Assembly (NCBI RefSeq): GCF_024347195.1
Contig: NZ_AP025281.1
Coordinates: 4,216,001 to 4,280,000, forward strand
Length of the DNA: 64,000 nt
From: Aliamphritea hakodatensis
Lineage (GTDB): Bacteria; Pseudomonadota; Gammaproteobacteria; Pseudomonadales; Balneatricaceae
Reading direction: 5' to 3'
Shown here one piece after another: positions 48,647 to 57,929 of this stretch (within the stretch, counting starts at the first letter, position 1; each line of letters begins with the position of its first letter). Below the pieces are notes generated by a model. The model did not search any database. It was not told the origin of the DNA and saw only the letters and a program-made list of their open reading frames with translations. A program made the position numbers and the translations under genes.

Positions 48647-48831
48647 TTGAGTTTCCTCGCATTTTTATCGTTATTTTCAGCCCTCAAGGTAGTCGCTCAT
48701 GCCTGAGTAAAGAAGATTGTGGATTTAATGGCATTAAAGAATTTAAAGCACCTTTTGTGCATAAAGTTCACGGGCTTTTCCGGAAAAAATTTCTTAGTAT
48801 TCAGAGGGTATCCGGCGGAATAAGAAAAATA

Positions 48832-50451
48832 ATGAAATTCTCCATACGCAGCCTGAAGCTAAAAAAACGCATGGTACTGATCCTCGGTCTGATCGCGTTA
48901 TTGCAGACCAGTATCATCGGCCTCTTTGCCTTGCATAACCTCAACCGGTCGCTCGATGAGCAAATCGGTCAGCAAGCCCTGCACGTGGCAAAAACCATTG
49001 CCGCTATGTCCGAAGTCATCGATGCCGTGCAGCGTAAAGACTCCGCCATGCTGCAACCGCTGAGTATGCATCTGGCGCAAAAAGCCCAAACCCGTTTTGT
49101 GGTATTCGGCGATCAGGACAGCATTCGTCTCTCCCATCCCAACCCGGCAATGATCGGTCTGTCACTTGTGGATGACGATGACGATGACATATCTCCCACC
49201 CTGAAACAGGGCATTGAACGGGTCTCCAAAGCCAAAGGCAGCCTTGGCTGGTCTATGCGGGCCCGGGTACCGGTATATGATCACAACGGCAAAGACATCA
49301 TCGGGGTTATTTCGGTGGGCTACCTGCTGGACACCGTGGAAGCGACCATCGCCGGTTACCGCATCACCCTGATACTGGTCATCATCGGTGCCTTTGCCTT
49401 CAGCGTGCTGACTGCCCTGTGGTTTGCCGATCACTTCAAAAAAGCCACCTTCGGGCTGGAGCCGGAGCAGATCGGCCGCCTGTTCGACGAACAGAAAGCC
49501 ACCCTGCAATCGGTCCGTGAAGGCATCATTGCCATCAACAGCGAAGGTCAGATCACCACCATCAACCAGACCGCCATTAAAACCCTTGGCCTGCCCACTG
49601 ATACCGACCTCACCGGCCAGCCGATTGAAGAACTGCTGCCCGACAGTGCCATGCTGGAAGTTCTTGCCAGCGGTGAACCCCAGTTCGACAATGAAGTCTG
49701 GCTGAAGGGCAAAAACCTGATTGTGAACCGCCTGCCCCTGCATCAGGGGGACACCATCACCGGCGTGGTGTCGAGTTTCCGCCGCAAAGACGAGCTTGAT
49801 CAGGTGAGTAAAAAACTCACCCGAATCCAGCAGTACGCCGACAGCCTGCGCAGTCAGGCCCATGAATACTCCAACAAACTGCACACCATCGCCGGGCTGA
49901 TTCAGATTAACGCCAAAGAAGAAGCGCTGGCGCTGATCGGTCAGGAAACCCAGGACCATCAGGAACTGATACATTTGCTGGTTGCATCAGTGCCTGATCC
50001 GATTCTCGCCGGCTGTCTGCTGGGCAAGTACAACCGCGCCCGGGAACTCAGCCTGCGCCTGAATATCGACCCGGAAAGCCAGATGGCTGATCTGCCCGAA
50101 AACCTGCCCCGGGATCAGCTCGTCAGCATTCTTGGCAACCTCATCGATAATGCCCTTGAAGCCACCCGCAGCCACCGGGGGGCCGGCGGTGAAGTAAAGC
50201 TGTCCATGACGGATCTGGGAAATGATCTAATCTTTGAAATAGAAGATCAGGGTGCCGGCATCAGCGGCGACCGGCAGCAACGTATATTTGAAAAAGGTGT
50301 CACCAGCAAAACCGGCAGTGGCCACGGCATTGGCCTTTATCTGGTCAGGAAACTGTTGGATGATCTGGACGGCACCATCACCCTGGAACCTGCTGATAAC
50401 AGCGGCAGCCGCTTTATCGTCTATATACCGAAGGTACAGAGCCATGACTGA
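48832..50451 (+). CDS. CitA/DcuS-type sensor histidine kinase
   Basis: 539 residues from the ATG at 48832. The frame stays open 72 codons further upstream, but that part overlaps tctC and lacks a signal. Helices at about 15-37 and 176-198 bracket a periplasmic sensor domain of the DcuS/CitA kind (RFVVFGDQDSIRLSHPNP). A cytoplasmic PAS (about 215-325), the phosphoacceptor region around HEYSNKLHTIAGLIQ (about 343-357) and an HATPase with GNLIDNALEA and GHGIGLYLV complete it. It should sense a citrate-like or C4 carboxylate and control tctCBA through the response regulator, whose start overlaps this stop by eight bases. Confidence 0.93.
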   Translation: MKFSIRSLKLKKRMVLILGLIALLQTSIIGLFALHNLNRSLDEQIGQQALHVAKTIAAMSEVIDAVQRKDSAMLQPLSMHLAQKAQTRFVVFGDQDSIRLSHPNPAMIGLSLVDDDDDDISPTLKQGIERVSKAKGSLGWSMRARVPVYDHNGKDIIGVISVGYLLDTVEATIAGYRITLILVIIGAFAFSVLTALWFADHFKKATFGLEPEQIGRLFDEQKATLQSVREGIIAINSEGQITTINQTAIKTLGLPTDTDLTGQPIEELLPDSAMLEVLASGEPQFDNEVWLKGKNLIVNRLPLHQGDTITGVVSSFRRKDELDQVSKKLTRIQQYADSLRSQAHEYSNKLHTIAGLIQINAKEEALALIGQETQDHQELIHLLVASVPDPILAGCLLGKYNRARELSLRLNIDPESQMADLPENLPRDQLVSILGNLIDNALEATRSHRGAGGEVKLSMTDLGNDLIFEIEDQGAGISGDRQQRIFEKGVTSKTGSGHGIGLYLVRKLLDDLDGTITLEPADNSGSRFIVYIPKVQSHD

Positions 50452-51133
50452 TATCCGGGTAATCATTGCCGAAGATGACCGCCAGATTGCCGCCATCCAG
50501 CAACGTTTTCTGGAGCGAATTGAAGGCTTTGAGCTGGTCGGGATGGCCCACGGTCTGGAAGAAGCGGAAGATCTGGTGGAAATCATGCAACCGGATCTGA
50601 TCCTGCTGGACGTACAGTTTCCCACCGGCACCGGCCTGGATCTGCTACGTAAACTGCGGGCCGATAACAGCAGTGTCGATGTCATACTGGTCACCGCCGC
50701 CAAAGAAGTGGATACCCTCCGTGAAGCCCTGCATGGCGGTGTTTTTGACTTTATCCTCAAGCCGCTGGTCTTTGAACGCCTGCAGGAAACCCTGCACAAC
50801 TACCGGCAACACCTGAACAAACTTCAGGCACTGCAATCACTGGATCAGCAAAACGTCGATACCATGTTACCCCGGGGCCAGGTTCCCAAAACCACACCGC
50901 AGCCACAACGCCTGCCCAAGGGCATCGACAGCATTACGCTGGACAAGATCCGTCAGGTGCTGCAGGACAAAGACGTCGCCCTCAATGCCAGCGAAGTGGG
51001 CGACTATATCAATGCCAGCCGCACCACTGCCCGGCGCTATCTGGAATATATGGTCAGCAGCGACGAGCTGCATGCTGAAGTCAGTTACGGCAGCGTTGGC
51101 AGGCCGGAACGCAAGTACCGGCTTAACCCGTAA
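50444..51133 (+). CDS. CitB/DcuR-type response regulator
   Basis: 229 residues from the ATG at 50444, inside the end of the kinase gene. The receiver domain (about 1-122) has acidic D11/D12, phosphoacceptor D56 (LILLDVQFPTG), T81 (ILVTAAKE) and K102 (FILKPL). The C-terminal part (about 160-225) is the winged or helix-turn-helix domain of CitB-type regulators (ASEVGDYINASRTTARRYLEYM). Probably activates the divergent tctCBA operon when carboxylate is present. Confidence 0.93.
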   Translation: MTDIRVIIAEDDRQIAAIQQRFLERIEGFELVGMAHGLEEAEDLVEIMQPDLILLDVQFPTGTGLDLLRKLRADNSSVDVILVTAAKEVDTLREALHGGVFDFILKPLVFERLQETLHNYRQHLNKLQALQSLDQQNVDTMLPRGQVPKTTPQPQRLPKGIDSITLDKIRQVLQDKDVALNASEVGDYINASRTTARRYLEYMVSSDELHAEVSYGSVGRPERKYRLNP

Positions 51134-51358
51134 AGTACTTGCTACAGGCAAAAACTGTTCAAAAAACAGCCAAACCCGAAAAGATTAAACCTTTATGCCA
51201 ACACCCTATGGCAATGCTTTGAATCTATTGCTATAAAAAACCCTGAACATAAACAATATGTTCAAAAAGTGCTTAAAGAACTTTACAGTCTATATGCGCG
51301 AAAACTGTTGTTGTACCAGGTCGCAGGATAGGCTGTAAAAAACAACAAGAGAACCGTC

Positions 51359-52120
51359 ATGCTCAACCCATACGATTTTGATTCTGTCGGCCGGCACCTG
51401 GCGCCAAGCGGCCGTCTTCGGGTAGCAATTAATCTCGGCAACCCGGTACTGGCACAACGTAACCCCCACACTGACGAACCTCAGGGAATATCCGTCGAAC
51501 TCGCCAAGCGGCTGGCTAAGCAGCTCGGGCTGGTGATGGAAATTATCGAGTACGACGCAGCCGGCAAGGTTGTGGAAGCACTCGACAGCGATAACCCTGC
51601 CGACCACTGGGATCTGGCATTCCTTGCCCGTGACCCGCTGCGCGGCGAAACCATCGGCTTTACCCGACCATACGTGGTCATTGAAGGCTGTTATCTGGTG
51701 CGCAAAGACAGCGACATCAACACTAACCTCGATCTGGACCAGCCCGGCATGCGGGTCAGCGTCAACAAAGGTGCCGCCTACGATCTGCACCTGAGCCGCA
51801 ATCTGGTACAGGCAGAAGTGGTCCGCGCGGAAGACGGTAAAACCGCTGCGGAAATCTTTCTGGAACAGGGCCTGGATGCCGCCGCCGGCGTGCGCCAGTC
51901 ACTCACCCAGATCGCGGCGGACAACCCTGACCTGAAGGTTCTGGACGAAAACTTCATGACCATTGATCAAGCCATGTGCGTACCGAAAACAGTGCTCTGC
52001 GGCAACAACTGTATCGCGCAGGAATACCTGCAGGACTTCGTGCGCGAACAGAAACGCAACGGCTTTGTCCGGCGCTGGCTTAACAGCAATGGTCAGCATA
52101 ACGTCACAGTTGCTGACTAA
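51359..52120 (+). CDS. Solute-binding protein family 3-like protein without signal peptide
   Basis: 253 residues. The fold is that of amino-acid-type periplasmic binding proteins: GRLRVAINLGNPV at the start, GISVELAKRLAKQLGL, IGFTRPYVVIEGCYLVRK, and a second lobe ending in FVREQKRNGFVRRWL. There is no signal peptide or membrane helix: the chain begins MLNPYDFDSVGRHLAP. It therefore seems cytoplasmic, or it is exported by an unrecognised route; an upstream in-frame extension is not supported. Monocistronic with a terminator. Possibly an intracellular ligand sensor or an enzyme of the cyclohexadienyl dehydratase kind; uncertain. Confidence 0.75.
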   Translation: MLNPYDFDSVGRHLAPSGRLRVAINLGNPVLAQRNPHTDEPQGISVELAKRLAKQLGLVMEIIEYDAAGKVVEALDSDNPADHWDLAFLARDPLRGETIGFTRPYVVIEGCYLVRKDSDINTNLDLDQPGMRVSVNKGAAYDLHLSRNLVQAEVVRAEDGKTAAEIFLEQGLDAAAGVRQSLTQIAADNPDLKVLDENFMTIDQAMCVPKTVLCGNNCIAQEYLQDFVREQKRNGFVRRWLNSNGQHNVTVAD

Positions 52121-52155
52121 AGCGTCGACTAAATAGCCGACTGATCAGCTCACAG

Positions 52156-52183
52156 AAAAGCCATCCCACCCGATGGCTTTTTT
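52156..52183 (+). terminator. Terminator after the binding-protein-like gene
   Basis: GCCATC / GATGGC with a CCACCC loop, A-run before and T-run after. Confidence 0.85.
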
Positions 52184-52290
52184 ACTTATCCACAAATAGA
52201 CGAAGGCAGATACGGCCAGACACTCCGCGCAAAAAAATACCCGCATACGGCGGGTATCGGTCAACAACGGTTCAGCCAGAATCATTCAGA

Positions 52291-52929
52291 TCACGGCGCC
52301 AAACGCTCAATCTTCCAGCTGCCATCCGCCTGTAAATAATACTTAAAGCGGTCGTGCAGACGGCTGCCACCGCCCTGCCAGAACTCAATGGTGGTCGGCA
52401 CGATGCGGTAACCGCCCCAGAAATCCGGTAACGGAATCTCACCCTTGGAGAACTTCTCTTTCATCGACTGGAACTGCTGCATCAGCAACTGCCGGGATGA
52501 AACCGGGCGGCTCTGTTGCGACGCCCAGGCGGCCAGTTGGCTCTCTTCCGGACGGGACGCAAAATACTTCAGTGATTCACTGGTCGGTACTTTCACCGCC
52601 TCACCGCAAATTTTCACCTGACGTTCCAGCGCATGCCACGGAAAATGCAAACTCACTTTTGAGTTTGCCGCAATATCCTCAGCCTTACGTGACCCGTAAT
52701 TGGTATAGAACACAAAACCGTTTTCATCCGCCCCTTTAAGCAACACAATCCGCTGCGAAGGCTGCCCGTCGGCATCCACTGTCGCCAGCGTCATGGCCGT
52801 CGGGTCCTGCATGCCGGCATCCACCGCCTGCTGCAGCCAGGTATTAAACTGTTCGAAAGGACTCTGCGCCAGCTGCTCGCGGTTCAGACCGTCCTGTAAA
52901 TATTCCCGCCTGATATGATCAATATCCAT
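52291..52929 (-). CDS. pdxH: Pyridoxamine 5'-phosphate oxidase
   Basis: 212 residues, the family length. FMN- and PLP-binding segments are complete: QRIVLLKGADENGFVFYTN (about 60-78), SRKAEDIAAN, and near the C-terminus DFWGGYRIVPTTIEFWQGG then RLHDRF. It oxidises pyridoxamine or pyridoxine 5'-phosphate to pyridoxal 5'-phosphate with O2, the last step of PLP synthesis and salvage. Monocistronic. Confidence 0.97.
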   Translation of the reverse strand: MDIDHIRREYLQDGLNREQLAQSPFEQFNTWLQQAVDAGMQDPTAMTLATVDADGQPSQRIVLLKGADENGFVFYTNYGSRKAEDIAANSKVSLHFPWHALERQVKICGEAVKVPTSESLKYFASRPEESQLAAWASQQSRPVSSRQLLMQQFQSMKEKFSKGEIPLPDFWGGYRIVPTTIEFWQGGGSRLHDRFKYYLQADGSWKIERLAP

Positions 52930-53281
52930 CGTAAAACTCTAACCTGTTGTTACCAAAGGCTTACTCAGCCTGTCATCGATAATACTTTGCGCACAGTGAC
53001 CGATGTGATCTGCGAAAGCATTCATCAGCCATACATTGGACAATATTCTATCGCGCTTCACTTCCCTGTGTCCGAACATTTTCGATAAAAACAAACCGAA
53101 GCGTATTTACCCCGTATATATGAGTATAAAAGACACGCCTGATTAATAATCCGGGTCAAAATTAAACAGCACATATTTTATGTGCTGCGTAGTGATTTTT
53201 ATGTTTTTAGTGTTATTATCGGCCGCTGACCACGAAGGTCCGTTGGAAGTAAAATCGGTTTTAAAGGAATTTCAGGGAATT
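52930..53281. other. Divergent intergenic region, pdxH / secretin operon
   Basis: 352 AT-rich bases that must hold both promoters. The one clear element is the 9-bp palindrome at 53167-53187. The 34 in-frame codons before the lipoprotein start lack a signal and are not counted as coding. Confidence 0.55.
53167..53187. promoter_or_regulatory. Palindrome upstream of the secretin operon
   Basis: CAGCACATA-TTT-TATGTGCTG, nine perfectly matched bases around three. It is about 95 bases before the first gene and without a following T-run, so an operator is likelier than a terminator. Confidence 0.5.
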
Positions 53282-53713
53282 ATGTATCGGTTAATCGCTA
53301 CTGTTTTGATCGTATTCGCCGTCTCCGCGTGCAGCAAAACAGATCCAGTCATCACTCCGCAAATTAAAACACTTAACGACAGCAGTTTAATTAATAAAAC
53401 TGCGAATCAGCATCTGCGTAAACCGTTTGATCTGAGCGAAGTCATTGTTGTTAATTATGAACTGAAAGATTCTGAAAACAGACAGGTTACCAGCCTGAAA
53501 GCCGTTACCCTTAACAGCGATAATGCCAATACGATTCTGACCATTTCCGCAGACAAACAGAATCTCGTTATTTTCAGTTATAAACAGGACCACTCTCAGG
53601 CAAAACTTGCAGAGATCCCGCTGACCCAGCCAACCCCTTACACCGCTGAATTTGATTTCCTCCACGACGCTAATCTGACCCGGCTGAACGTACAGGAAGT
53701 ACTGCGTAAATGA
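53282..53713 (+). CDS. Lipoprotein, first gene of the secretin operon
   Basis: 143 residues from the ATG at 53282. Signal sequence with lipobox VSAC (Cys at about residue 17) followed by a polar domain with several predicted strands. I recognise no family. Its place directly before two single-pass proteins and a secretin suggests a pilotin-like or accessory lipoprotein. The stop overlaps the next ATG, so the genes are coupled. Confidence 0.75.
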   Translation: MYRLIATVLIVFAVSACSKTDPVITPQIKTLNDSSLINKTANQHLRKPFDLSEVIVVNYELKDSENRQVTSLKAVTLNSDNANTILTISADKQNLVIFSYKQDHSQAKLAEIPLTQPTPYTAEFDFLHDANLTRLNVQEVLRK

Positions 53714-54246
53714 TCACACCGGATAACAGAAAAAAACTGTTACCGGTATTACTTCTCGTACTGCTGGCAGCAGTGGTTTTCGATACCTATTACCAGCCGG
53801 AAGAAGACAACAGCGCACCGCCTCTGATTCCGGCACGCGCCTATCAACTGGTGGCGAACGAAGCCAACATACAACGGGATTACGGCCTGCTCGCCCCACT
53901 GTATGCGGAAGTTTCCTCGGAGTTTCTGTTCTTCACACTGGACATTGCCGAGTTTGACTCAGGCTTACGGGTGTTCATCAATCAGGCTCTGACATGCAGT
54001 GGCAATCAGGACCCGGATATCCGGTTTGAAAGCCAGGTAGAAAAAGCCGATGGCGTTTACCAGCAGGAAGGCACAATCAAATTCACCGCCCGGCAGCAAA
54101 GCTGCATCCTGCAACTGATCGAAGCCATCGGCCAGCCCAGAGCAGGTATCGACTGGAAAAACTTTACCGTCCGGGGCGACGAAGCTGACCAGCAAATCGA
54201 ATTCAGCGGCAAGTTCACCGCTTTAGCCATCGAGGCAAGAGAATAA
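53710..54246 (+). CDS. Single-pass membrane protein, possible GspM/PilO-like component
   Basis: 178 residues: short cytoplasmic N-terminus, one helix (about 10-26, LLPVLLLVLLAAVVFD), then a periplasmic domain with two cysteines (TCSGN and QQSCIL). The layout matches GspM/PilO-type assembly proteins, but no family signature is seen, so this is positional inference. Overlaps both neighbours by one to four bases. Confidence 0.65.
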   Translation: MITPDNRKKLLPVLLLVLLAAVVFDTYYQPEEDNSAPPLIPARAYQLVANEANIQRDYGLLAPLYAEVSSEFLFFTLDIAEFDSGLRVFINQALTCSGNQDPDIRFESQVEKADGVYQQEGTIKFTARQQSCILQLIEAIGQPRAGIDWKNFTVRGDEADQQIEFSGKFTALAIEARE

Positions 54247-54773
54247 TGCACGCATCAAAGCCTGTCATCGGGCTCATTTGCCTGAGTTTTCTTTTGCTGG
54301 CCTCCACGGCAGGCCTGTTGTTTGCTGCCCAGCTGAATTATCAGCCGGAACTGCGGCTGTCTGAAATACGCCGCAGCCCGCAAACCGAATACCGGTTCGC
54401 AGACTACTCGCAAAAACTGCAGCAGGAACGGAACATTTTTGCCACCAACGGTGAACACTGGGCCGAGCCCGTCACCGAGACGGCTCAAGTAAAACCTGCC
54501 AGCACTCAACAGCAGCAGACACTCGATAAAAACAAAATTGACGGCATCATCGTTTTCGGCAGCTTTAACCGCCTGATAACAGACACACAGCGGTATAAAA
54601 ACGGTGATCAGATTAACGGGCTGACGCTGAACACCATTCAGCAGGACAACATCCGGCTCACCGATAAGAATAATCAGAATGTAACCATCAAGCTGAAAAC
54701 TGACGAAGATCAGCGCCAGCGCCAGCAACGGCTGGAACAGTATGGCTTTCGGCTTACAGAGGACACCCCGTGA
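54246..54773 (+). CDS. Single-pass membrane protein, GspC/PilP-like
   Basis: 175 residues: one helix (about 6-28), a linker rich in Gln and Thr (about 75-95), then a small periplasmic domain (about 97-150; IDGIIVFGSFNRLI, GDQINGLTLNTI, NVTIKL). That domain looks like the homology region of GspC/PilP that contacts the secretin N-terminal domains. The next gene is the secretin, overlapping by four bases. The family match is from pattern and context, not a firm signature. Confidence 0.7.
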   Translation: MHASKPVIGLICLSFLLLASTAGLLFAAQLNYQPELRLSEIRRSPQTEYRFADYSQKLQQERNIFATNGEHWAEPVTETAQVKPASTQQQQTLDKNKIDGIIVFGSFNRLITDTQRYKNGDQINGLTLNTIQQDNIRLTDKNNQNVTIKLKTDEDQRQRQQRLEQYGFRLTEDTP

Positions 54774-56800
54774 AGTTTAGTACCCCCTTACGCCCGTTAG
54801 TACTGGCATGGTCCTTAATCTTTCTCAGCGGCTGCTCAATGCTGCAAACAGAGCAGAGCCCTACCCCTGAAGAACTGGCCGCGCAGGAAGCCGTGGCAGC
54901 CAAAGCGCGTAAAGCCGATGAAATTCGCAAACAGCTGGACAGCAACAGCCTGCAGGCCGGTTCAATCTTTGGCCGTGGTGATGCAGCCATCAGCCAACCG
55001 GCCAGCAATAAAGGCGGCATTCTCTCTGAATACGGTTTTTCATCCTTAAGCCGCAACAAAAGCGCCGCCGGTAACACGCCGGAAGAACCGCTGATCCCGG
55101 TCAATATTGAATTCAAGAATGTTGACCTGAGCACCCTGGTCAACGTCTTTTTCCAGGACTATCTCGACACCTCCTATACCATTCTGCCGGGCTTCAAAGA
55201 CAGCAAGGTCAGCTTTACCTACCGTGACCAGGCCACCCGGCATGAATTCGAAACGGTCATCGTCAGCTTTCTGGAACTCTATGGTGTCAGAATCATTGAT
55301 ACCGGCCAGTTCATCGGCATCACCAGTGCTTCCGACACCCAGAACTACAGTGGCAATAACGGTGCCTTTGGCAGCTCGTTCAGCGCCATCAAACTGCACA
55401 ACATCGCCGTCAATGACTTTATCAACCTGGCCCGCCGCCTGGTGGATGACGGCAAAAAACTGCAAATCGTCGACGACTACAACACGCTGGTCGTACACGG
55501 CTCCAGCCTGGAAATTGAAGCGCTTGAAAGCCTGAAACGTACCGTTGATAAACGCTACTTTAAGGATAAGCGGGTCATTATCTACCAGCCACGCTTCCTG
55601 GGACCGGATGCACTCAGCCTGCTGATCAAGCGGTATGAAACCACACTGGGCACCGCTCAGAAGACCCCGAACCTGATGTTCGAAGCGGAAAAAATCAAAG
55701 GCCGCAACGCCCTGTTACTGGTGTGCTCCAATGATTACTCACTGGGCCTGATGAAAACTTTCCTGCAGGAAACCGACCGGCCCGACAGCAACACCCCGCA
55801 AGCCTTCCAGTATGTACTGTCTAACCAGAAGGCTGCCGAACTGCTCACCACCATTAACGGGGTAGTGACCGGTATGTACCAGGGACTTGAGCGCCCGATC
55901 AAGATTGTTGCCGACAAAGCATCCAACAGCCTGATCACCATTGCCACCCCGGAAGAATACGTTGGTATCAAAACCCTGATTGAACGCCTTGATTACCGCC
56001 CGTTTGCGGCCCATATCGACGTCACCATTGCCGAGGTATCCCTCACCAACCGGATGCGTTACGGCGTGGAATGGTTCCTGAAGAACACCTCTAATGGCAT
56101 CGTCTCCGACGCCAATATCGACTTGGGCCAGAATCTGGATTCCGGCCTGTCTACCGGTCTGGTGAAGTTAAATTCAGATCAGTTCCTCACCATTGAACTG
56201 CTGGGCAGCGAAACCGACTTCAGCATTCTCTCCAATCCGAGAATCCTGGTGAAAAATGAAACCACCGCCCTGATCAACGTCGGTAAAGAGATCTCCATTG
56301 AGAAGTCATCGTTAACCACCAACACATCCGGCTCCAGCACCCAGCGGGAATTTGAGCGTAAAGACGTCTCGATCAGCCTGCAGGTAACGCCAACCATCGG
56401 CCCGGACGGCCTGATCCAACTGTCACTGGAATTAAAAGACAGCCGTGACGGCGGCACCGACTCCAACGGCCAGCCGATATTCCAGAAACGGGAAATTAAA
56501 ACCGATCTGGTGGCCGTCAGCGGCCAGACCATGGTCATTGCCGGCATCATGCAGTCGCAGGACTCGCTGAACGAAAACAATGTGCCGGGCATTTCAGAAG
56601 TACCCTATCTGGGCAAGCTGTTTGAAAACACCGACAACCGTGGCGAGCGTACTGAACTGATCATGATCGTTACCCCGCGACTGGTAGCCAACAACACCCA
56701 GGCGGAACTGGTCAGCCAGCTGCAACTGAACACCATCAGCGAAGAACTCTCCGGACAACTGTATCCGGTATCTGTCGCCGATAACGGTGCCGGATCATAA
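54770..56800 (+). CDS. Secretin, GspD-like outer-membrane channel lipoprotein
   Basis: 676 residues starting with GTG that overlaps the previous stop. Signal sequence with lipobox LSGC (Cys at about residue 23). Periplasmic N domains span about 100-420, including the N0-type VNIEFKNVDLSTLVNVFF and two or three N1-type repeats. The secretin domain spans about 430-645, ending with the hallmark VPGISEVPYLGKLFENTDNRGE and TELIMIVTPRLV. It should form the multimeric outer-membrane pore of a type II secretion- or type IV pilus-like machine. No S-domain tail is evident. The lipoprotein form implies self-piloting or a dedicated partner. Confidence 0.92.
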   Translation: MKFSTPLRPLVLAWSLIFLSGCSMLQTEQSPTPEELAAQEAVAAKARKADEIRKQLDSNSLQAGSIFGRGDAAISQPASNKGGILSEYGFSSLSRNKSAAGNTPEEPLIPVNIEFKNVDLSTLVNVFFQDYLDTSYTILPGFKDSKVSFTYRDQATRHEFETVIVSFLELYGVRIIDTGQFIGITSASDTQNYSGNNGAFGSSFSAIKLHNIAVNDFINLARRLVDDGKKLQIVDDYNTLVVHGSSLEIEALESLKRTVDKRYFKDKRVIIYQPRFLGPDALSLLIKRYETTLGTAQKTPNLMFEAEKIKGRNALLLVCSNDYSLGLMKTFLQETDRPDSNTPQAFQYVLSNQKAAELLTTINGVVTGMYQGLERPIKIVADKASNSLITIATPEEYVGIKTLIERLDYRPFAAHIDVTIAEVSLTNRMRYGVEWFLKNTSNGIVSDANIDLGQNLDSGLSTGLVKLNSDQFLTIELLGSETDFSILSNPRILVKNETTALINVGKEISIEKSSLTTNTSGSSTQREFERKDVSISLQVTPTIGPDGLIQLSLELKDSRDGGTDSNGQPIFQKREIKTDLVAVSGQTMVIAGIMQSQDSLNENNVPGISEVPYLGKLFENTDNRGERTELIMIVTPRLVANNTQAELVSQLQLNTISEELSGQLYPVSVADNGAGS

Positions 56801-56805
56801 GCAAT

Positions 56806-57732
56806 ATGGCACTGTATACCCAAAACGTCCGCTTTCTGTACGCCGATGGCAGCAGCCAGTTCTATCGCATCAGCATGGACTGGCTCGGCCGCTTCCGGAT
56901 ACGGGACAGCCAGCCACCGGCAAAACTGAAGCCAGGTAACTGCGTACTGATCAGCGACAGTCAGTTGCCTTTCCGGCGGGCGTTCTCAGCCGCTGCCGCC
57001 GGGCGACTGCCGGCCGGCAAACTAAAGCTGCTCGCCAATGACCTGTTCCCTTTTGCCGGGCAGACCGAAGGCGAAGTATGCTTTGGCCACCACCAGCAAC
57101 AGGGCCAGCTGTTCTTCTTTGACGAAGAAAGCCTCACCACCCTGGCCCAGCCGGAAAACCCTGCCGCCTACAAGGCCGTTCTGGTATCCGACCCGCAACC
57201 GGACGCCATTCTGCAAAGCTTTATACACTGGCAGAAGCAGCCAAAAACCTACAGCCTTTACCACAAAAGCCAGCGGCTCAAGCCCATGCACGCTTATCTG
57301 CTGTCACTGGGAGGTATATGCACCCTGCTGGCCGCAGTTACCGCATTCAGCGCGGTAGAGTTGTATCACGAATATCAGGCACAAAATCACACCTACAGCC
57401 GCAGCATCAGCAGCAAGGCCGTACGCCTGAATCAGACCAATACCTTTAACCGCCATGCTCAGGCACTGTTGGAAATCTCCCAGCAGCATTTTCAGCCCAA
57501 CAGCCTGGGGGCACAGATCCTGCTGCAACAACTGCTGCAAAATGTGCCACAGGGCACCCGGATCACCCGGATCAGCCACGACGATCCGCAACTGCTCAGC
57601 TTTGAAGGCTGGGGACAAACCCCGGACCACTGGTTACCTGCAAACCAGCTCACGGTGGAAGAAACCTCCGCCGGTAAAGACAGCACCTTTTTCAAAGCCA
57701 GCCTGTCAGTCACCGTTACACAGCCAGAGTAA
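56806..57732 (+). CDS. GspL/PilN-like bitopic protein
   Basis: 308 residues. A cytoplasmic N-terminal part (about 1-160) has no clear motif, one helix lies at about 163-185 (YLLSLGGICTLLAAVTAFSAV), and a periplasmic part of about 120 residues opens with a coiled segment and contains LLQNVPQGTRITRISHD. The arrangement (cytoplasmic domain, helix, ferredoxin-like periplasmic domain) is that of GspL or PilM-N fusions. Last gene of the operon and five bases after the secretin; the surface protein follows after 197 bases. No ATPase or GspF-type platform gene follows. Confidence 0.65.
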   Translation: MALYTQNVRFLYADGSSQFYRISMDWLGRFRIRDSQPPAKLKPGNCVLISDSQLPFRRAFSAAAAGRLPAGKLKLLANDLFPFAGQTEGEVCFGHHQQQGQLFFFDEESLTTLAQPENPAAYKAVLVSDPQPDAILQSFIHWQKQPKTYSLYHKSQRLKPMHAYLLSLGGICTLLAAVTAFSAVELYHEYQAQNHTYSRSISSKAVRLNQTNTFNRHAQALLEISQQHFQPNSLGAQILLQQLLQNVPQGTRITRISHDDPQLLSFEGWGQTPDHWLPANQLTVEETSAGKDSTFFKASLSVTVTQPE

Positions 57733-57929
57733 TCTGGCTGCAGCCCCCGCACGGCCAAGCTATCCCTGAAAACAAGTAGTTAACCGACAGCCGTCTGCAG
57801 AATCTGCAGCACGTTATTTTACTTATTTTTGGTTATTTCGATTTATTCCCCCGGCATTAAAGTAAAGCCTACCTAGAAGCATACTCATAACGTGCTCAGG
57901 ATTTTATCGACATAACACAGGATAGAAAC

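Noticed and set aside
48616..48831. 72-codon N-terminal extension of the sensor kinase
   Set aside because: It overlaps the start of tctC, is not part of known CitA/DcuS proteins, and the ATG at 48832 gives the normal N-terminal helix.
53180..53281. 34-codon extension of the lipoprotein
   Set aside because: It would bury the lipoprotein signal sequence and overlaps the palindrome; the ATG at 53282 gives a proper lipobox distance.
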